Positions 47,541-59,381 of a stretch of DNA of 64,000 bases are shown piece by piece; within the stretch, counting starts at the first letter, position 1, and every line of letters begins with the position of its first letter. The stretch comes from Cardamine occulta. Taxonomy: Eukaryota; Streptophyta; Magnoliopsida; Brassicales; Brassicaceae. The stretch is from assembly GCA_028015245.1 (NCBI GenBank), contig CM051386.1:13488223-13552222 (forward strand), given 5' to 3'. The translations under genes and the position numbers were made by a program. A model generated the notes under the pieces. The model worked only from the letters and a program-made list of their open reading frames with translations. It made no database searches and was not told the DNA's origin.

Positions 47541-49319
47541 TTAGGCTTGCCTAACATCACCCACATCGAGTGGTGTGTCGTGCGGTATGCCTTGATCTGC
47601 TATATATGGTTTGACTCTCTGTCCATTCACAGTGAATTCTCTGCCTTCAGGGTCCAACAAGGTGATTGCTCTATATGGTAAGACTTCTTTTATGTGGAAT
47701 GGGCCTGACCACCTTGACTTCAACTTGCCAGGAAAAAGTTTGAGTCTGGAATTGAATTGTAACACCTGATCTCCTGCAGTGAAATCTTTTTGTTGGATCA
47801 TTTTGTCATGGAAAGCTTTTGTTCTTTCCTTATAAACCTTTGAGCTTTCGTATGCATCAAGTCTTATTTCCTCTAACTCGTGCAAACTTACCTTCCTCTT
47901 TTCTTGAGCTGATAAGAGGTCAAGATTTAACATTTTTGTAGCCCAGAGTGCTTTGTACTCTAACTCCACAGGTAGATGGCAAGATTTTCCTTATAGTAGC
48001 TGAAAAGGAGTTCGTCCTGTAGGGGTCTTGTATGCTGTCCTGTAAGCCCACAGAGCATCATCAAGTTTAGATGCCCAATCTCTTTTCGAAGTTCCCACCA
48101 CTTTGGCTAAAATTGTTTTGATCTGCTTATTGGACACTTCGACTTGACCACTTGTCTGAGGGTGATAAGGTGTCACAACCTTATGTCTCACCCCATGTTT
48201 TTTCAGAAGATTTTTAAATTGCTTATTGATGAAATGGGATCCTCCATCACTTATCACAACTCTGGGAACTCCAAACCTGGAGAAAATGATTGATTTGAAG
48301 ATCTTCAAGACAACCTTTCGTTGGTTGGTGATGCTATTGCTTCGACCCATTTGGAGACATAATCAACTGCTACCAAGATGTAGCTGTTTCCATGAGATGG
48401 GCGGTTGAAAGGACCCATGAAATTAATTCCCCAACAATCAAATACATCCACCTCTAAGATTTGATTATGAGGCATCTCATTTCTCTTACTTATATTGCCC
48501 ATCCTCTGGCATGCGTCACATTAAACAATGAAATTCTTCGTGTCTTTAAACATCGTTGGCCACCATAGACCTGCTTGAAGGATTTTCCGAGTTGTCTTGA
48601 AAGTGGCAAAGTGCCCTCCGTACGTGGAACCGTGACAATGTTCAAGGACTCCTCTCACTTCAGCAATGCATCTTCTAAACACACTATCTGCCCCCCTTTT
48701 GTAAAGGTAATATTTGTCCCAGAAATAGTGATTTGCATCTCTATATAGCTTTTTCCTAGCAATGCACCAAGGTGCATATGTTTATGGCCAGTTGCCTTAT
48801 AATTTGCTAAGTCTGCGTACCAGGGTGATTTATAGTAACTCACTCGAGTGGCCATGTCGAGTCACGGGTTGAGTTAAACTTCCTACAGACATAAGCTGTT
48901 CTTTAGGCATGGAGTCATTCACTGGTGCCGGGCTATCAATTCGCGTTCTGGAGAGATGGTCTGCTACTCCATTCTCGATACCCTTTTTGTTAACTATCTC
49001 CAAGTCATATTCTTGCATAAGGAGGATCCATCTAAGAAGTCTTGGTTTAGTGTCCTTCTTGGCATATATGTGACGTAGTGCAGCATGATCCGTGTATACT
49101 GTTACCTTCTGATCCACCAAATAACTTCTAAACTTCTCTATGGCGAACACGACAGCGAGCATCTCTTTCTCTGTTGTTGCATATCTCCCCTGAGCTTCAT
49201 CTAAGGTTCTGCTTGCATAGTGGATAACATGCAACTTCTTGTCGATTCGCTGACCAAAAACTGCTCCTACTGCATAGTCTAAAGCGTCACACATTATCTC
49301 AAATGGATAACGCCACCCT
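47541..49319 (-). pseudogene. Athila beta pol fragment: RNase H and integrase (copy 2)
   Basis: Protein pieces at 49294-48830, 48855-48655, 48502-48305, 48350-47991 and 47969-47541 are identical to those of copy 1, including the frameshifts and the Asp-to-Asn change in the first catalytic position. The damage therefore predates the duplication. Confidence 0.88.
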
Positions 49320-49320
49320 A

Positions 49321-49975
49321 AGACTTCGGTAGACTCGTACTCTTTTTCCTTACCCCGTGTTTATCCCAAAGTGGTTTACCGGGGAGGTTTTATAATGAGG
49401 CATTGAGAACCAGCGCATCATGGCCTAACCGAATATCCGTTCACTTGGAAACATTCACGGTGAGCTGGACAAATATTGGGCCGTGATCCTATCCCAAGGA
49501 AGCTCCGCTATCAAGACTTCCTTTTCTTTCTTATTGGTTTTTGTCTTTATGCGGCCCGCTAAGCTTGTAAAGCGTTGCCTTATTTCATTAAGTAGAGAAC
49601 CCTAAATGTAAGCCTATATAAAGGCATAAGACGCTCCTTTATAACGTTAACCTACCTTTAATCTAAACCCCTTTGAGATATTTTCTCTCCTTCGTTTTCA
49701 AGTAGTTGTAGCTCTAGAATCATTCCTCCGCCAAGCATTCCTCGAGTCGTTGCTCGGAATCCTTGTCCAGCTAGCTGTATCATGAAAGCATCCATACTTT
49801 ACGTGTCGCTATCCTTCCATTTTCTCTCCTTTCCGTGTCATTTGGGTTGAGCCATCCCCAGATCATCACTCCACCCCTCGTTCTGGTTATATCCGAGAGT
49901 CGCCGAGTCTCTCTCGCCTTTCGTTATAACCTCACCGAGTTATACATTCTAGATCTCTATCTCAGGTGTGTATCA
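49321..49975 (+). repeat. Copia-type LTR fragment (copy 2)
   Basis: Identical by eye to 13545-14199, with the conserved LTR hairpin block at 49341-49403 and the TATA-like motif near 49619. Confidence 0.55.
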
Positions 49976-50441
49976 CTGTGGGTTCTCCATTGTCACTTGC
50001 TCTTGTGAATCCTCTCCTGATTCTATCTCTATGTTCTCTGAGAACACGAAGTAGCCTGTGGATGTTGTCGAGGTAACAAAGGAGATGCTGGTTTCCTTGC
50101 GAACTTGTATGCATAGAGGTGAGGTAGACTTGATGGGGATAACTCGATGAAGCAGATCGAGTGGTGCAGGAAGCAAAAGTAGAACTCGGTAGAGGACTCG
50201 GTTGAAATAGGTCGAGTTGCAGATGTGTTGACCGAGTGACTTAAACGAGTTGTGCCTTAAACAGAGGTAGGACTCGATCTGTAAACTAAGTTCTTGAACT
50301 CGAGTTATTGGTCGAGTGGTACCTGAAACACAATAAATCTAGAAAGTTAAAAACCAATGTGAAATGAAAACAAACATGATCTTAAAAGATCTGAAATCCT
50401 AAACGTAACAAACAGATACCCAATCGGCAACAGAGCCAAAT
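49976..50441 (-). other. Athila alpha 5' leader and PBS, uninterrupted (copy 2)
   Basis: This is the empty site: a single agatc (50154-50158) where copy 1 has element A. The degenerate PBS occupies about 50421-50441. The stretch 50155-50325 is TCGAG-rich. Confidence 0.75.
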
Positions 50442-51418
50442 TGATAACATGATTTTTCTATCTCCCGTTCAATTCCTCAAGGCTATCATGTCATTGTGTA
50501 GATGTGGTGTCATTCCAAATGAGTGTGTTGTTATGCAATCATGATATTATCAAATACGCTTAATTCAAGCCAAATAGATAGTTTTTCGATAACCTAACAA
50601 GTTCTAAGTGCAAAAAGGAAATAGAAACTAGGTAGAATGAGAAATCAAACAAAGTAGAAACAGTATAACAATAAATAAGAAGCAAGGTCTTGAGGAATGG
50701 GTTCATGGATCTGTGATTCCTCCTAATCTCTCCTACATGCTTAATCAACTTCATAGAAGTTATCCCTAGACGATGAACATCACAAAAACGTGAATCCACT
50801 CTCGTGACAGACAACAATAAACCTATGTCACTTCCTAATCTTAACACCTATTCAATCAGACGGATAACAAGTATCAATCAAACATAGCATAAGAAAGCAT
50901 TAAGAACTACTTCATCAATGTCAAAATACAACTACAACTACCAATCTCTTGGTGAAAAGTTATAAATCTCTGGCATTAGTAGATCAAGCATTTCAGTAAA
51001 CACTTTCCGGGTGTGAAATGACTGGGATTTAATATCAAGGGGTTAACAAGGAATAGCATTCAAACACCTAATCCAGAAGGGATATATTCAATTTGAAGCT
51101 TAAACATCTAAAAGATTAAGATTTCTACACAGATCTAACCATTCCTCAAAAATCCTAGTTCACTACTCAGAAATCATCCTAATATGCTCAAACCCAGAAA
51201 ATGAAATAAAGTGCATATTCAGATTCAGGATGATGAGATTAGAAGGATTCTAAAGAAATTAAATGCAAAAAAGATAAAAGAAAATAGTAGATCTAGAATA
51301 TAAAATCATAAACTAAAGCAAAAAGATAATGAGGGTTTTTACAGGAAGAGCTTTTAAAGGGAGCTCTGAAACACAAAAAGAAAAAATAACTAAGTCTGAT
51401 TAGGACGGTAGTAGAACT
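50442..51418 (-). repeat. Athila alpha 5' LTR, truncated (copy 2)
   Basis: Counterpart of 19946-20921 with few differences and the same truncation point, so the truncation predates the duplication. Confidence 0.82.
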
Positions 51419-51675
51419 CCGCTCATTATGTTTTTATTTATATTTTGTATTTTTATTTCATATTTTAAATATTACATTTTATAAAAATTAAAACCACAAA
51501 ACCATAAATAAATAAAAACATTAAAAATCATAAACAAACCCAAATAATAAAAAGCAACAAAAAAAAACCAAAAAACAATAAAAAATATTATACAAAAAAC
51601 ATCCAAAACCAAATTACACTTAATCCGTCGGAAATGACTTTTTTTCTTCGCCAGCCAATGTCAGTCAATCCTTAA

Positions 51676-52160
51676 ACCGAGACACGTGTAACCACAAACC
51701 CGTCGGAAATCCGTCGGAAATTTCCGATGGATTTCCAATGGGTTTGTGGTTTCGTGGTCGTTTACGATCCGTTTCTCTTGAAATATGTTTGTAGTATGGT
51801 TTGTTACTCATTTCAATGATGAAATACTAACATATACCTTGTGACATATCATATATATCAAAATCAGAAAAATTTCGACTATCATGTCTACATGTTAGAC
51901 AATGATACATATCTTAAAACGATGATTTATAACCATAACAACTAAAGTTTTCTAATTTCGTATATTTCATTTGTAACAATGTATTTGTTTATATTTTATC
52001 ATTGAAATGAGTATCAAAGCACACTACAAACATATTTCAATAGAAATCGATTGTCAATGACCACGAAACCACAAATCCGTCGGAAATCCATCAGAAATTT
52101 CCGACGGATTTCCGACGGGTTTGTGGTTCCACGTGTACCACCTCAAGGTTACACGTCTCG
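51676..52160. repeat. Long inverted repeat (foldback) in CACTA sequence, copy 2
   Basis: Same arms and loop as 21180-21662. In copy 2 the right arm continues slightly further (…cgtctcgg pairs with ccgagaca), so the inverted repeat extends to the point where the two segment copies diverge. Confidence 0.85.
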
Positions 52161-52504
52161 GGAAGATTCCGACGGATTTCCGACGGATACGCAAAATATT
52201 ATGCTGCAAATTAAATTTTCATTTCCCGGGAAACTAAAATTTCGCGTTTTCGTCGGAAATTACCGACGGATTTCCGACGGATACACGAAATTTTAGGCTG
52301 GAATCTTCCCAAGACCGTGTTTCATTTAATATTATAAGATTCCGACAGAGCTTCCGTTAGAAATCTGTTGGAATTTTTTGATAAATAATGTCTTCTTCTT
52401 CCTCGCGGGTCTGAAACGCAAAACGAAAAAAAAAAACAAAAACCTCTGATTTCTCCATCGACTGTTGCTCCGATTAGACAACTTTTTTTGGCTCAATCAT
52501 CAAG

Positions 52505-52536
52505 ATGTCTAACAATCCATCAATTCCATCCAATTT
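52505..52536 (+). CDS. Candidate first-exon fragment inside the short CACTA element
   Basis: After a pyrimidine-rich leader-like stretch (52385-52504), an ATG opens MSNNPSIPSN, and the frame meets a strong donor-like gtaagtttcc at 52537. No acceptor or second exon follows before the repeat array. It could be the first exon of the element's own regulatory gene left by internal deletion, or a captured host exon. Confidence 0.35.
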
Positions 52537-53009
52537 GTAAGTTTCCAAAACTCTAAAATTTAAATATTTCTAAGGTTTTAAGATTGATGTTAGATTTAGG
52601 TTGTTGGATGTAAGAAAACATCAGAATTCCGTCGGAAATCCTTCGGTGTTTCGATCCTTTGGAAATCTGTCGGTTTTTATCCGTCGGAACTATGTCGGTA
52701 ATCTATCGGTCACCGTCAGTTTAAAAACATCGGAATTCCATCAGGAATCCGTCGGAAATATTCCGACTGGAACCCGACAGACCACCGACGTAAGATATTC
52801 CGATGGATTTCCGACGGATTCGCGACGGATGTATAGAAACTAGATTCCGTCAGAAATCCATCGAAATTTCTGACAGATTTCCGACGTGGTTTTTAGTTCC
52901 GACGACATAGTTCAGACGGCAAAAACCGACGGATTTCCTATGGATTTTGTGTTTTCCGACGGATTTCTGATGGATTTTTCTGTCTGATTCCGGCTGTTTT
53001 CTTGTAGTG

Positions 53010-54058
53010 TATATATAAGAGTTTTAAGGTTCTGGAGCCTCGTAACTCAGAGAAATCACAACAATAACACGAAACCCTAGCAGACTTTGGAGATTGTGTG
53101 TTTGTGCCAAGAATTGAGAAATCGCTAAAGGGTAAGCGTTTCCTTCGTGGATTTTGAGATGTTTTCCGATAGAAGATTCTTATTTGAGTTATTTGATGTT
53201 TCTGCTCCAAAGATTTGCAGAAAGCACAAGTGGGTTAAGAAGTTGGTAGCTTAGATCACATGGAATTCTTCTTGGTAAGGTGTTACCATTGGATCCGTGA
53301 GTTGGTTTAGTTTTGGGTGAGATCGGACGTATTGATCTGATATTTGTGTGTTTTGTAGGTTAATTGGAGGTTCAGCTAGAACATAAGGTGAGTGCGTAAC
53401 TGTGGTTTGTGTTTGTGGTGATTTAGTTGTGTTGGTTGTCTTGTTTATGTTAAGGGTATTGCGTTTGATGTCTTGACAGTTTGGTTCCATTTGTTGTGTT
53501 GTATGTGCTTCCGCATATGCGTTTGAGGGAACCGTTTCTTTACATTGACTTAACTTGATTAATCATGCACATATATTGAATTCTCTTGACACTAAAACCT
53601 GGTAGACGGGACGATCGCTTCACTAGGCAATTCTTTTGCTTACGCATCCACTCGTTGATGCAGGTAATAAAGAATAAGGAGGAGCTCGCGGAACCTGGAG
53701 GCGTTGGATGGACGGATGGTTTTATTGGGAGTTTGAGTTTAGTTGATTTTATTATTTTTTGCTTTGAGTTTGATGTTTAGTTGCTTAAGAACCATGTTAG
53801 CGAGTATTTGAGATATTTGAGTTATTGAATTATTGAGGAATTCTTTTGTTGAGATTTGGTTAGTTGAATGGAATTTATTTTAAAAATTTGGAGACTCGCT
53901 TGCATGACTTAAGTGTTGTAGTTCCGCTGTGCATATAAACTTTGAATTTGAGGAAATCCGGAAACCTCGTTTGAGACTTAGAGTTTTATCAAGAAAAGTT
54001 TTGAGGTCTACCGGTTAACACCATTGTTACGGCAGATTTTACGGATAGGGGTGTTACA
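53010..54058 (+). repeat. Truncated gypsy LTR (chromodomain-gypsy family), plus orientation
   Basis: It ends ggataggggtgttaca (54058), the same 3' terminus as the element D LTR read on its - strand. About 650 bases of the two match closely, and a TATA-like tatatataag lies at 53010-53019. The upstream LTR end (tgtaacaccc) is missing where the CACTA terminus abuts. No PBS follows. Confidence 0.75.
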
Positions 54059-54208
54059 GATGTCTTCTGCTTGTAAGAACATTATTGCTGAGCTTAACAA
54101 AAAAAAACAGATCTGTTTCATATGTTTTGAAACAGATGTGTGGCATGCAAGACTTGGTCACATAGGAGTTGATCGAATGAAAAGATTGGCTAAAGAAGGC
54201 CTTCTAGG
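54059..54208 (+). pseudogene. Copia pol fragment (gag-pre-integrase domain)
   Basis: A short open frame contains VWHARLGHIGVDRMKRLAKE, the conserved Leu-Gly-His motif of the copia gag-pre-integrase domain. It is cut on both sides: by the gypsy LTR end at 54058 and the Athila beta LTR piece at 54209. Confidence 0.72.
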
Positions 54209-54514
54209 TGATAACATTGCATTTTGGCATGTTTTTACTACTATTTTATTGCAACTTAGCATAGGTTTTAGGCATTACTCTTATCACTTATTGCATTTAT
54301 TTACCATTTACGATATTTAGTCTCTTTGCATTAGTTTGCATGCATTTTGCATACATGTGGTCATTTCAGGTACTCGGAACTGCAAGGAGTCATCACTTAT
54401 GTGACATCTTAGGCTATGAAGCGACGTAGGTATTTCTGCAAAGAGTCATGACTCGAGTGACATGGAGCCATAGAGTTGAAGGCTGCAAAGCAAGCTCAAG
54501 TTACTCGAGGAGGC
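54209..54514 (+). repeat. Athila beta LTR fragment, 306 bases
   Basis: It begins tgataacattgcattttggc, the 5' terminus of the beta LTR, here on the + strand (opposite to 6703-7760). It runs through the gttttaggcattactc and gacatcttaggctatgaag blocks and stops where the element D LTR starts at 54515. More diverged from the beta LTRs than those are from each other. Confidence 0.75.
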
Positions 54515-56447
54515 TTGTAACACCCATATCCGTAAAATCTGCCCTAACAATGGTGTTAACCGGTAGACCTCAAAAATTTTCTCGATAATTCTCTAAGTCT
54601 CAAACGAGGTTTCCACAGCGGAACTACAACACTTAAGTCATGCAAGCGAGTCTCAAAATTTCTCAAATAAATTCCATTCAACTAACCAAATCTCAACAAA
54701 AGAATTCCTCAATAATTCAATAACTCAAATATCTCAAATACTCGCTAACATGGATCTTAGGCAACTAAACATCAAACTCAAAGCACAAAATAATAAAATC
54801 AACTAAACTCAAACTCCCAATAAAACCATCCGTCCCATCCAACGCCTCCAGGTCCCGCGAGCTCCTCCTTAATCTTTATTACCTGCATCAACGAGTGGAT
54901 GCGTAAACAACAAAAGTTGCCTAGTGAAGCGATCATCCCGTCTAACCGGTTTTAGTGTCAAGACAATTTAATATATGTGCATGATTAATCAAGTTAAGTC
55001 AATGTAAAGCAACGGTTCCCTTAAACGCATATGCCAAAGCTCATACAACACAACAAATGGAACCAAACTGTCAAGACAACAAACGCAATACCCTTAACAT
55101 AAAAAAGACAACCAACACAACCAAATCACCACAAACACAAACCACAGTCACGCACTCACCTTAATATCTCAGAAAGCTTTTGATTAACCTACAGACACAT
55201 AAAATCAATCAATTCAAATATCTAACCAAAACCCCAACAAAATGCATACTCACAACTAAACAAAAACCCTTACCGGTTCGGGTCCGCGTGAGCTATGCTA
55301 ACCAAATCCCCAAACTACTCAAGCTTCTCAAAGATCTCTGCCACAGAACCACTTACCATCTTAAATAACCCAAAACTATCGGACTAGAACAATGGATTTA
55401 CGATGAGATTCGCTTACCAATCAACGAACTCTCGGACGAACGGTAAAGCTCTATGGATTCACGAACAACTCCTCAAAAAGATCGACAACTAGCAGATTTT
55501 CTGTGATAGATCAACATTAATACCCTAATAACGAGATCTGATCGGAACAGAATCACAAAAATCACAAAGGAATCACTTACCCCTTCACGAACCTTGATTC
55601 TCGGCCAAAATCTCCAAAACTCGAAGCTCTAGGGTTCTTAGCTCTGGCTGCGCAAACTCTCTGTGTTATGCGACTCTAAAACCCTCAAAAATCTTATACT
55701 AATCGTCCCTTAAGTTTAATCCACGAATTGGACCTCGGACCTTAAGAAAAACCCACCAAAAACTCACAAATAATGGCCCATCTTCACAATATGACTCGAC
55801 CATTCACACCACCGCCTTATTCCATACTTAGAATATATTTCACGAGTTTGGGACTTGACAAAACTCAATTTGACTGAACCAATCAAATTTGGGTCACAAA
55901 CCACCTTAATCCGCATATCCGGTTCCTTAACCAACCCAAAATATCAAAATCTCCTTAAACCTATTCCAGCTTGTTCGATTGTCATTAATTCCCAAAATAT
56001 TAGGATTGATCGAAACAGACATTGATTTGACCGAGCCAATTGGTCCAAGCCCAACAATTTCCCCTATTTGGTCTGTAGTCCTTCTTTAATGAATCCTGGT
56101 CCAATTAGGATTTCTAGATGGCCCAGCCAAATTCCACCTCAACCCAACTTAATCATTTTCCAAAATAATTCAACCCTGACTTCCCCAGCCTGAGCCGACC
56201 ATTTTCATTTTTCGGACAAAACTTGTCCTAAATCCGACAAAACCTGTCCGGATCCGACCAGAATTGTCCGAACATGACCAAACCTCAATTTCCGACCAAA
56301 CTTGTCTATTTCCATACCAAACAGGTTTTCCCGAACACACATGTCCGAACGACCAAATCTGTCCGAATGACAAAAACCTCAGAATTTCTTGACTGACCGT
56401 AACATTGCCCGTACCAAGACTCTATTGCCCGGAACACGGGTGTTACA
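54515..56447 (-). repeat. Element D 3' LTR
   Basis: Bounded by tgtaacaccc on the left and gggtgttaca on the right, giving 10-base inverted ends over 1933 bp. A polypurine tract sits beside the right end. A TATA-like tagtataagat lies near 55695-55705 on the - strand. The part 54515-55160 pairs with 53400-54058 as an inverted repeat. Stretches near 56210-56370 repeat a gaccaa..ttgtc(c)gaa-type unit. Confidence 0.85.
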
Positions 56448-56463
56448 ATTCTCCCCCACCTCA
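56448..56463 (-). other. Element D polypurine tract
   Basis: The - strand reads tgaggtgggggagaat, ending at the 3' LTR and overlapping the pol stop region. Confidence 0.85.
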
Positions 56464-57918
56464 ATTGGATTCGTCCTCGGATCCATCGTCTTCCTTGGTT
56501 TTTACTTGCTTACCAAACCACTTCTTAAAATGGACTCTCATAACCTCTTCCGGTTCCCACGTGACTTCTTCCTCTCCGTCATGATCCCAAACAACATTCA
56601 ACATCCTAATGGACTTTTTCTTTACAACCTTTTTCTTTTTACCTATCACCTTGACCGGCCTACCCGCAATACTCATATTCGGCTGTAAGTCCGAAGGTAC
56701 ACTAGGCAAAGCTGTGTCCCTAGAGGTTATGCACTTCTTTTGCATAGAAACATGAAATACCTTATGAAATGCAAACATTGCCGGAGGCAATTCCAACTTA
56801 TAGGCAACCGGTCCGATCCTTTCCAGAATCTTATACGGTCCTATATACCTCGGTGACAACTTATAACTCATCAATGCCGGATCTTTCCCCTTATATGTGA
56901 TCATCTTTAGATACACTAGATCCCCTACGGCAAACTCCAAATCTCTACGATGCTTATCTGCATAACTCTTTTGTCTATCCTGAGAATCTTTCATTTTAGC
57001 TTTCACAACTTTGATTCTCTCGGTGGTCTCTTGAACAAAATCTCGACCCAAAATGCTACGCTCCCCCAGTTGGGTCCAACATACGGGTGTACGACAAGGC
57101 CGTCTGTATAAGGCCTCGAACGGTGACATACCAATGCTTGCATGATAACTGTTGTTGTATGCAAACTCTGCCAAACTCAAATGATTTATCCATCTTTCAC
57201 CCCAATCCAAAACACATGCCCGCAACATGTCCTCTAGCGTTTGTATGGTACACTCGGACTGACCATCCGTCTACGGATGATGTGCGGTACTCATGTGCAC
57301 TTTTGTGCCAAACTTCTTCTGAAGCTCTCTCCAAAACTTACCAACAAACTTAGAATCTCGATCAGACACTATACTAGCCGGTACCCCATGTAACCGTACA
57401 ATCTCCTTAATATACAACTCGGCTAACCTTTCCGCACTATCCTTTTTACACATCGGAAGGAAATGTGCAGCCTTAGTCAATCGATCCACGATTACCCAAA
57501 TCGCATTCTTCTTGTCACACACCGGCAATCCGGTCACAAAATCCATGGTGATCCGATCCCATTTCCATTCGGGAATTGGTAAACTTCTCAACAACCCACC
57601 CGGAGCTTGGTGTTCCGCCTTAACTTGCTGACAAACGGGGCAACTTGCCACCCAACCTGCAACATCCCGTTTCATACCACTCCAATGGTAATAACGCTTA
57701 AGGTCGTGATACATCTTGGTGGTACCCGGATGTATCGACAACTTGGACTGATGTGCTTCCTTTACAATTTCTTCCCTTAAACTCTTATCATTAGGAACAC
57801 ATACCCAACCATTAACCAAAATTGTATCATTGCTCGAAGTTTGATACTCCGTCTTATCATTCTGTGCCACTCCTACTAAGTGAGCATCCTTCCCTTGGGC
57901 AATCCATACCCGGGTCAA
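56461..57918 (-). pseudogene. Element D integrase with chromodomain-like tail, interrupted by a stop
   Basis: The first piece (57918-57271) holds the zinc-binding HHCC region (EAHQSKLSIHPGT...CPVCQQVK), the first catalytic Asp (ITMDFVTGLP) and the second (IVSDRDSKFVG). An in-frame TAG (codon 57271-57273) ends it just before the third acidic residue. The frame continues unbroken after the stop and has an open piece 57228-56461 with PFEALYRRPCRTP, GPYKILERIGPVAY, a HKVFHVSM block and a chromodomain-like end (NVVWDHDGEEEVTWEPEE). This places D in the chromovirus (Tekay/Del-like) branch of Ty3/gypsy. Integrase would be truncated without readthrough. Confidence 0.88.
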
Positions 57919-59381
57919 TAGATCGGTTGATTCGCGGCTCCTAAACCCAATGGTTCTGTCTCATCCGTTAAGACATTCAATCTCAATGAGCCAATCATAC
58001 CAATAAGACCTTCCATGTCCTTCTCGGTATCTCTCACAACTCTTTTTCTACTCAAAGCATCGGCTACTAAGTTAGTCTTACCAGGATGGTAAGCTATTTC
58101 CAAGTCATAATCAGCCACAAACTCCATCCATCTCCTTTGCCTAAGATTCAACTCGGGCTGAGTGAAAATGTACTTCAAACTCTTATGGTCCGTGAATACT
58201 TGCACCTTTTCCCCATACAAATATGATCTCCAAATCTTAAGTGCAAATACCACTGCGACCATTTCCAAATTATGGGTGGGATAGTTACCTTCATGCTTTT
58301 TCAATTGTCTAGAAGCATAAGCTATCTCTTTATCCTTTTGCATCAGCACACACCCAAGCCCAATTCTAGATGCATCCGTATAAACTGCATACGGTACACC
58401 CGGTTCAGGAAATGCCAACACCGGCGTATTGGTAAGCATCTCCTTAAGCTTACAAAAACCCAACTCGCACTCTTCGGACCAAACAAACGGTACATCCTTC
58501 CCGGTAAGCTTGGTCAACGAGTTAGCCATACGCGCAAAACCTTTCACAAACCTTCTATAATACCCGGCTAATCCTAAGAAACTTTGGATTTCGGTAGCAT
58601 TTCTTGGCCTCGGCCAATCCTTAATTGCCCTAATCTTTTCCGAGTCCACGAACACTCCTTTGTCCGAGACCACATGCCCCAAAAACCCAATCTCTCTTTG
58701 CCAAAAACTACACTTACTCAATTTGGCAAACAACTTATGCTCACGGAGCTTACTCATCACAACCCTTAAGTGATGCTCGTGGTCTTCACGAGTCTTGGAA
58801 TAAACCAAAATGTCATCAATGAATACTATCACAAACTCATCTAAGTATTCTCGAAACACATTGTTCATCAACTTCATAAATGCTGCTGGGGCATTTGTCA
58901 ACCCAAACGGCATGACCACGAACTCAAAATGCCCATAGCGCGTCCTAAAAGCTATCTTCTGCACATCCACTTCATCAATTGGAATTTGATGATAACCCGA
59001 TGCCAAATAAATCTTGGAAAACCATGTGGCTCCCCGTAACTGATCCAACAATTCATCAATCCTTGGCAATGGGTACCTATTCTTCACCGTCACCCTATTC
59101 AATCCACGGTAATCAATGCAAAGTCGAAAGGTTCCATCCTTCTTCTTTACAAACAATACCGGAGCTACCCACGGTGAACTACTAGCTCTTATGAATCCCT
59201 TTTCCATAAGTTCACCCAAATGCTTCTTAAGCTCAGCCATCTCAGCAGGTGCCATCCTATACAGCGCCTTAGAAATTGGAGCTGTACCGGGCTCAAGCTC
59301 AATTATAAATGGATCCGACCTTGACGGTGGCAATCTGGTTATCTCCTGAAACATATCTTTAAACGGATCCGACCTTGACGA
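57915..59381 (-). pseudogene. Element D reverse transcriptase and RNase H
   Basis: A long open frame runs from the junction with element B (59381) to a stop at 57915. Reverse transcriptase is essentially whole: FRLCIDYRGLNRVTVKNRYP, VMPFGLTNAPAAF and the active site FIDD (in VIVFIDDILVYS), followed by FLGHVVSDKG. RNase H has YTDASRIGLG, the Glu in LEMVAVVFAL, VFTDHKSLKY and ADALSRK, so the four acidic residues are visible. A one-base shift near 57915-57930 separates it from integrase. Protease and gag lie beyond element B, outside the window. The first codons of the apparent frame (59402-59382) are element B sequence, not D. Confidence 0.9.

Larger units (their letters stand above)
35781..52156 (+). 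repeat. Large segmental duplication, copy 2
   Basis: It matches 1-14382 plus 19663-21656 in order and orientation, without element A. Copy 2 starts before 35781 with a fuller Tat LTR that cannot be compared because copy 1 is cut by the window edge. The right limit falls at the outer end of the foldback's right arm (ggttacacgt followed by ctcggg, against gtctata in copy 1). Confidence 0.93.
51419..53009 (+). mobile_element. Short CACTA derivative (copy 2)
   Basis: The left part to 52156 equals copy 1, including the foldback. The right part differs: arrays of ccgtcgg-type repeats at 52160-52380 and 52620-52990 surround a short unique stretch, and the right end reads ttttcttgtagtg (53009), a CACTA terminus in inverted orientation. 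It has no transposase. It would depend on an autonomous relative and lacks a recognisable left terminus. Confidence 0.8.
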
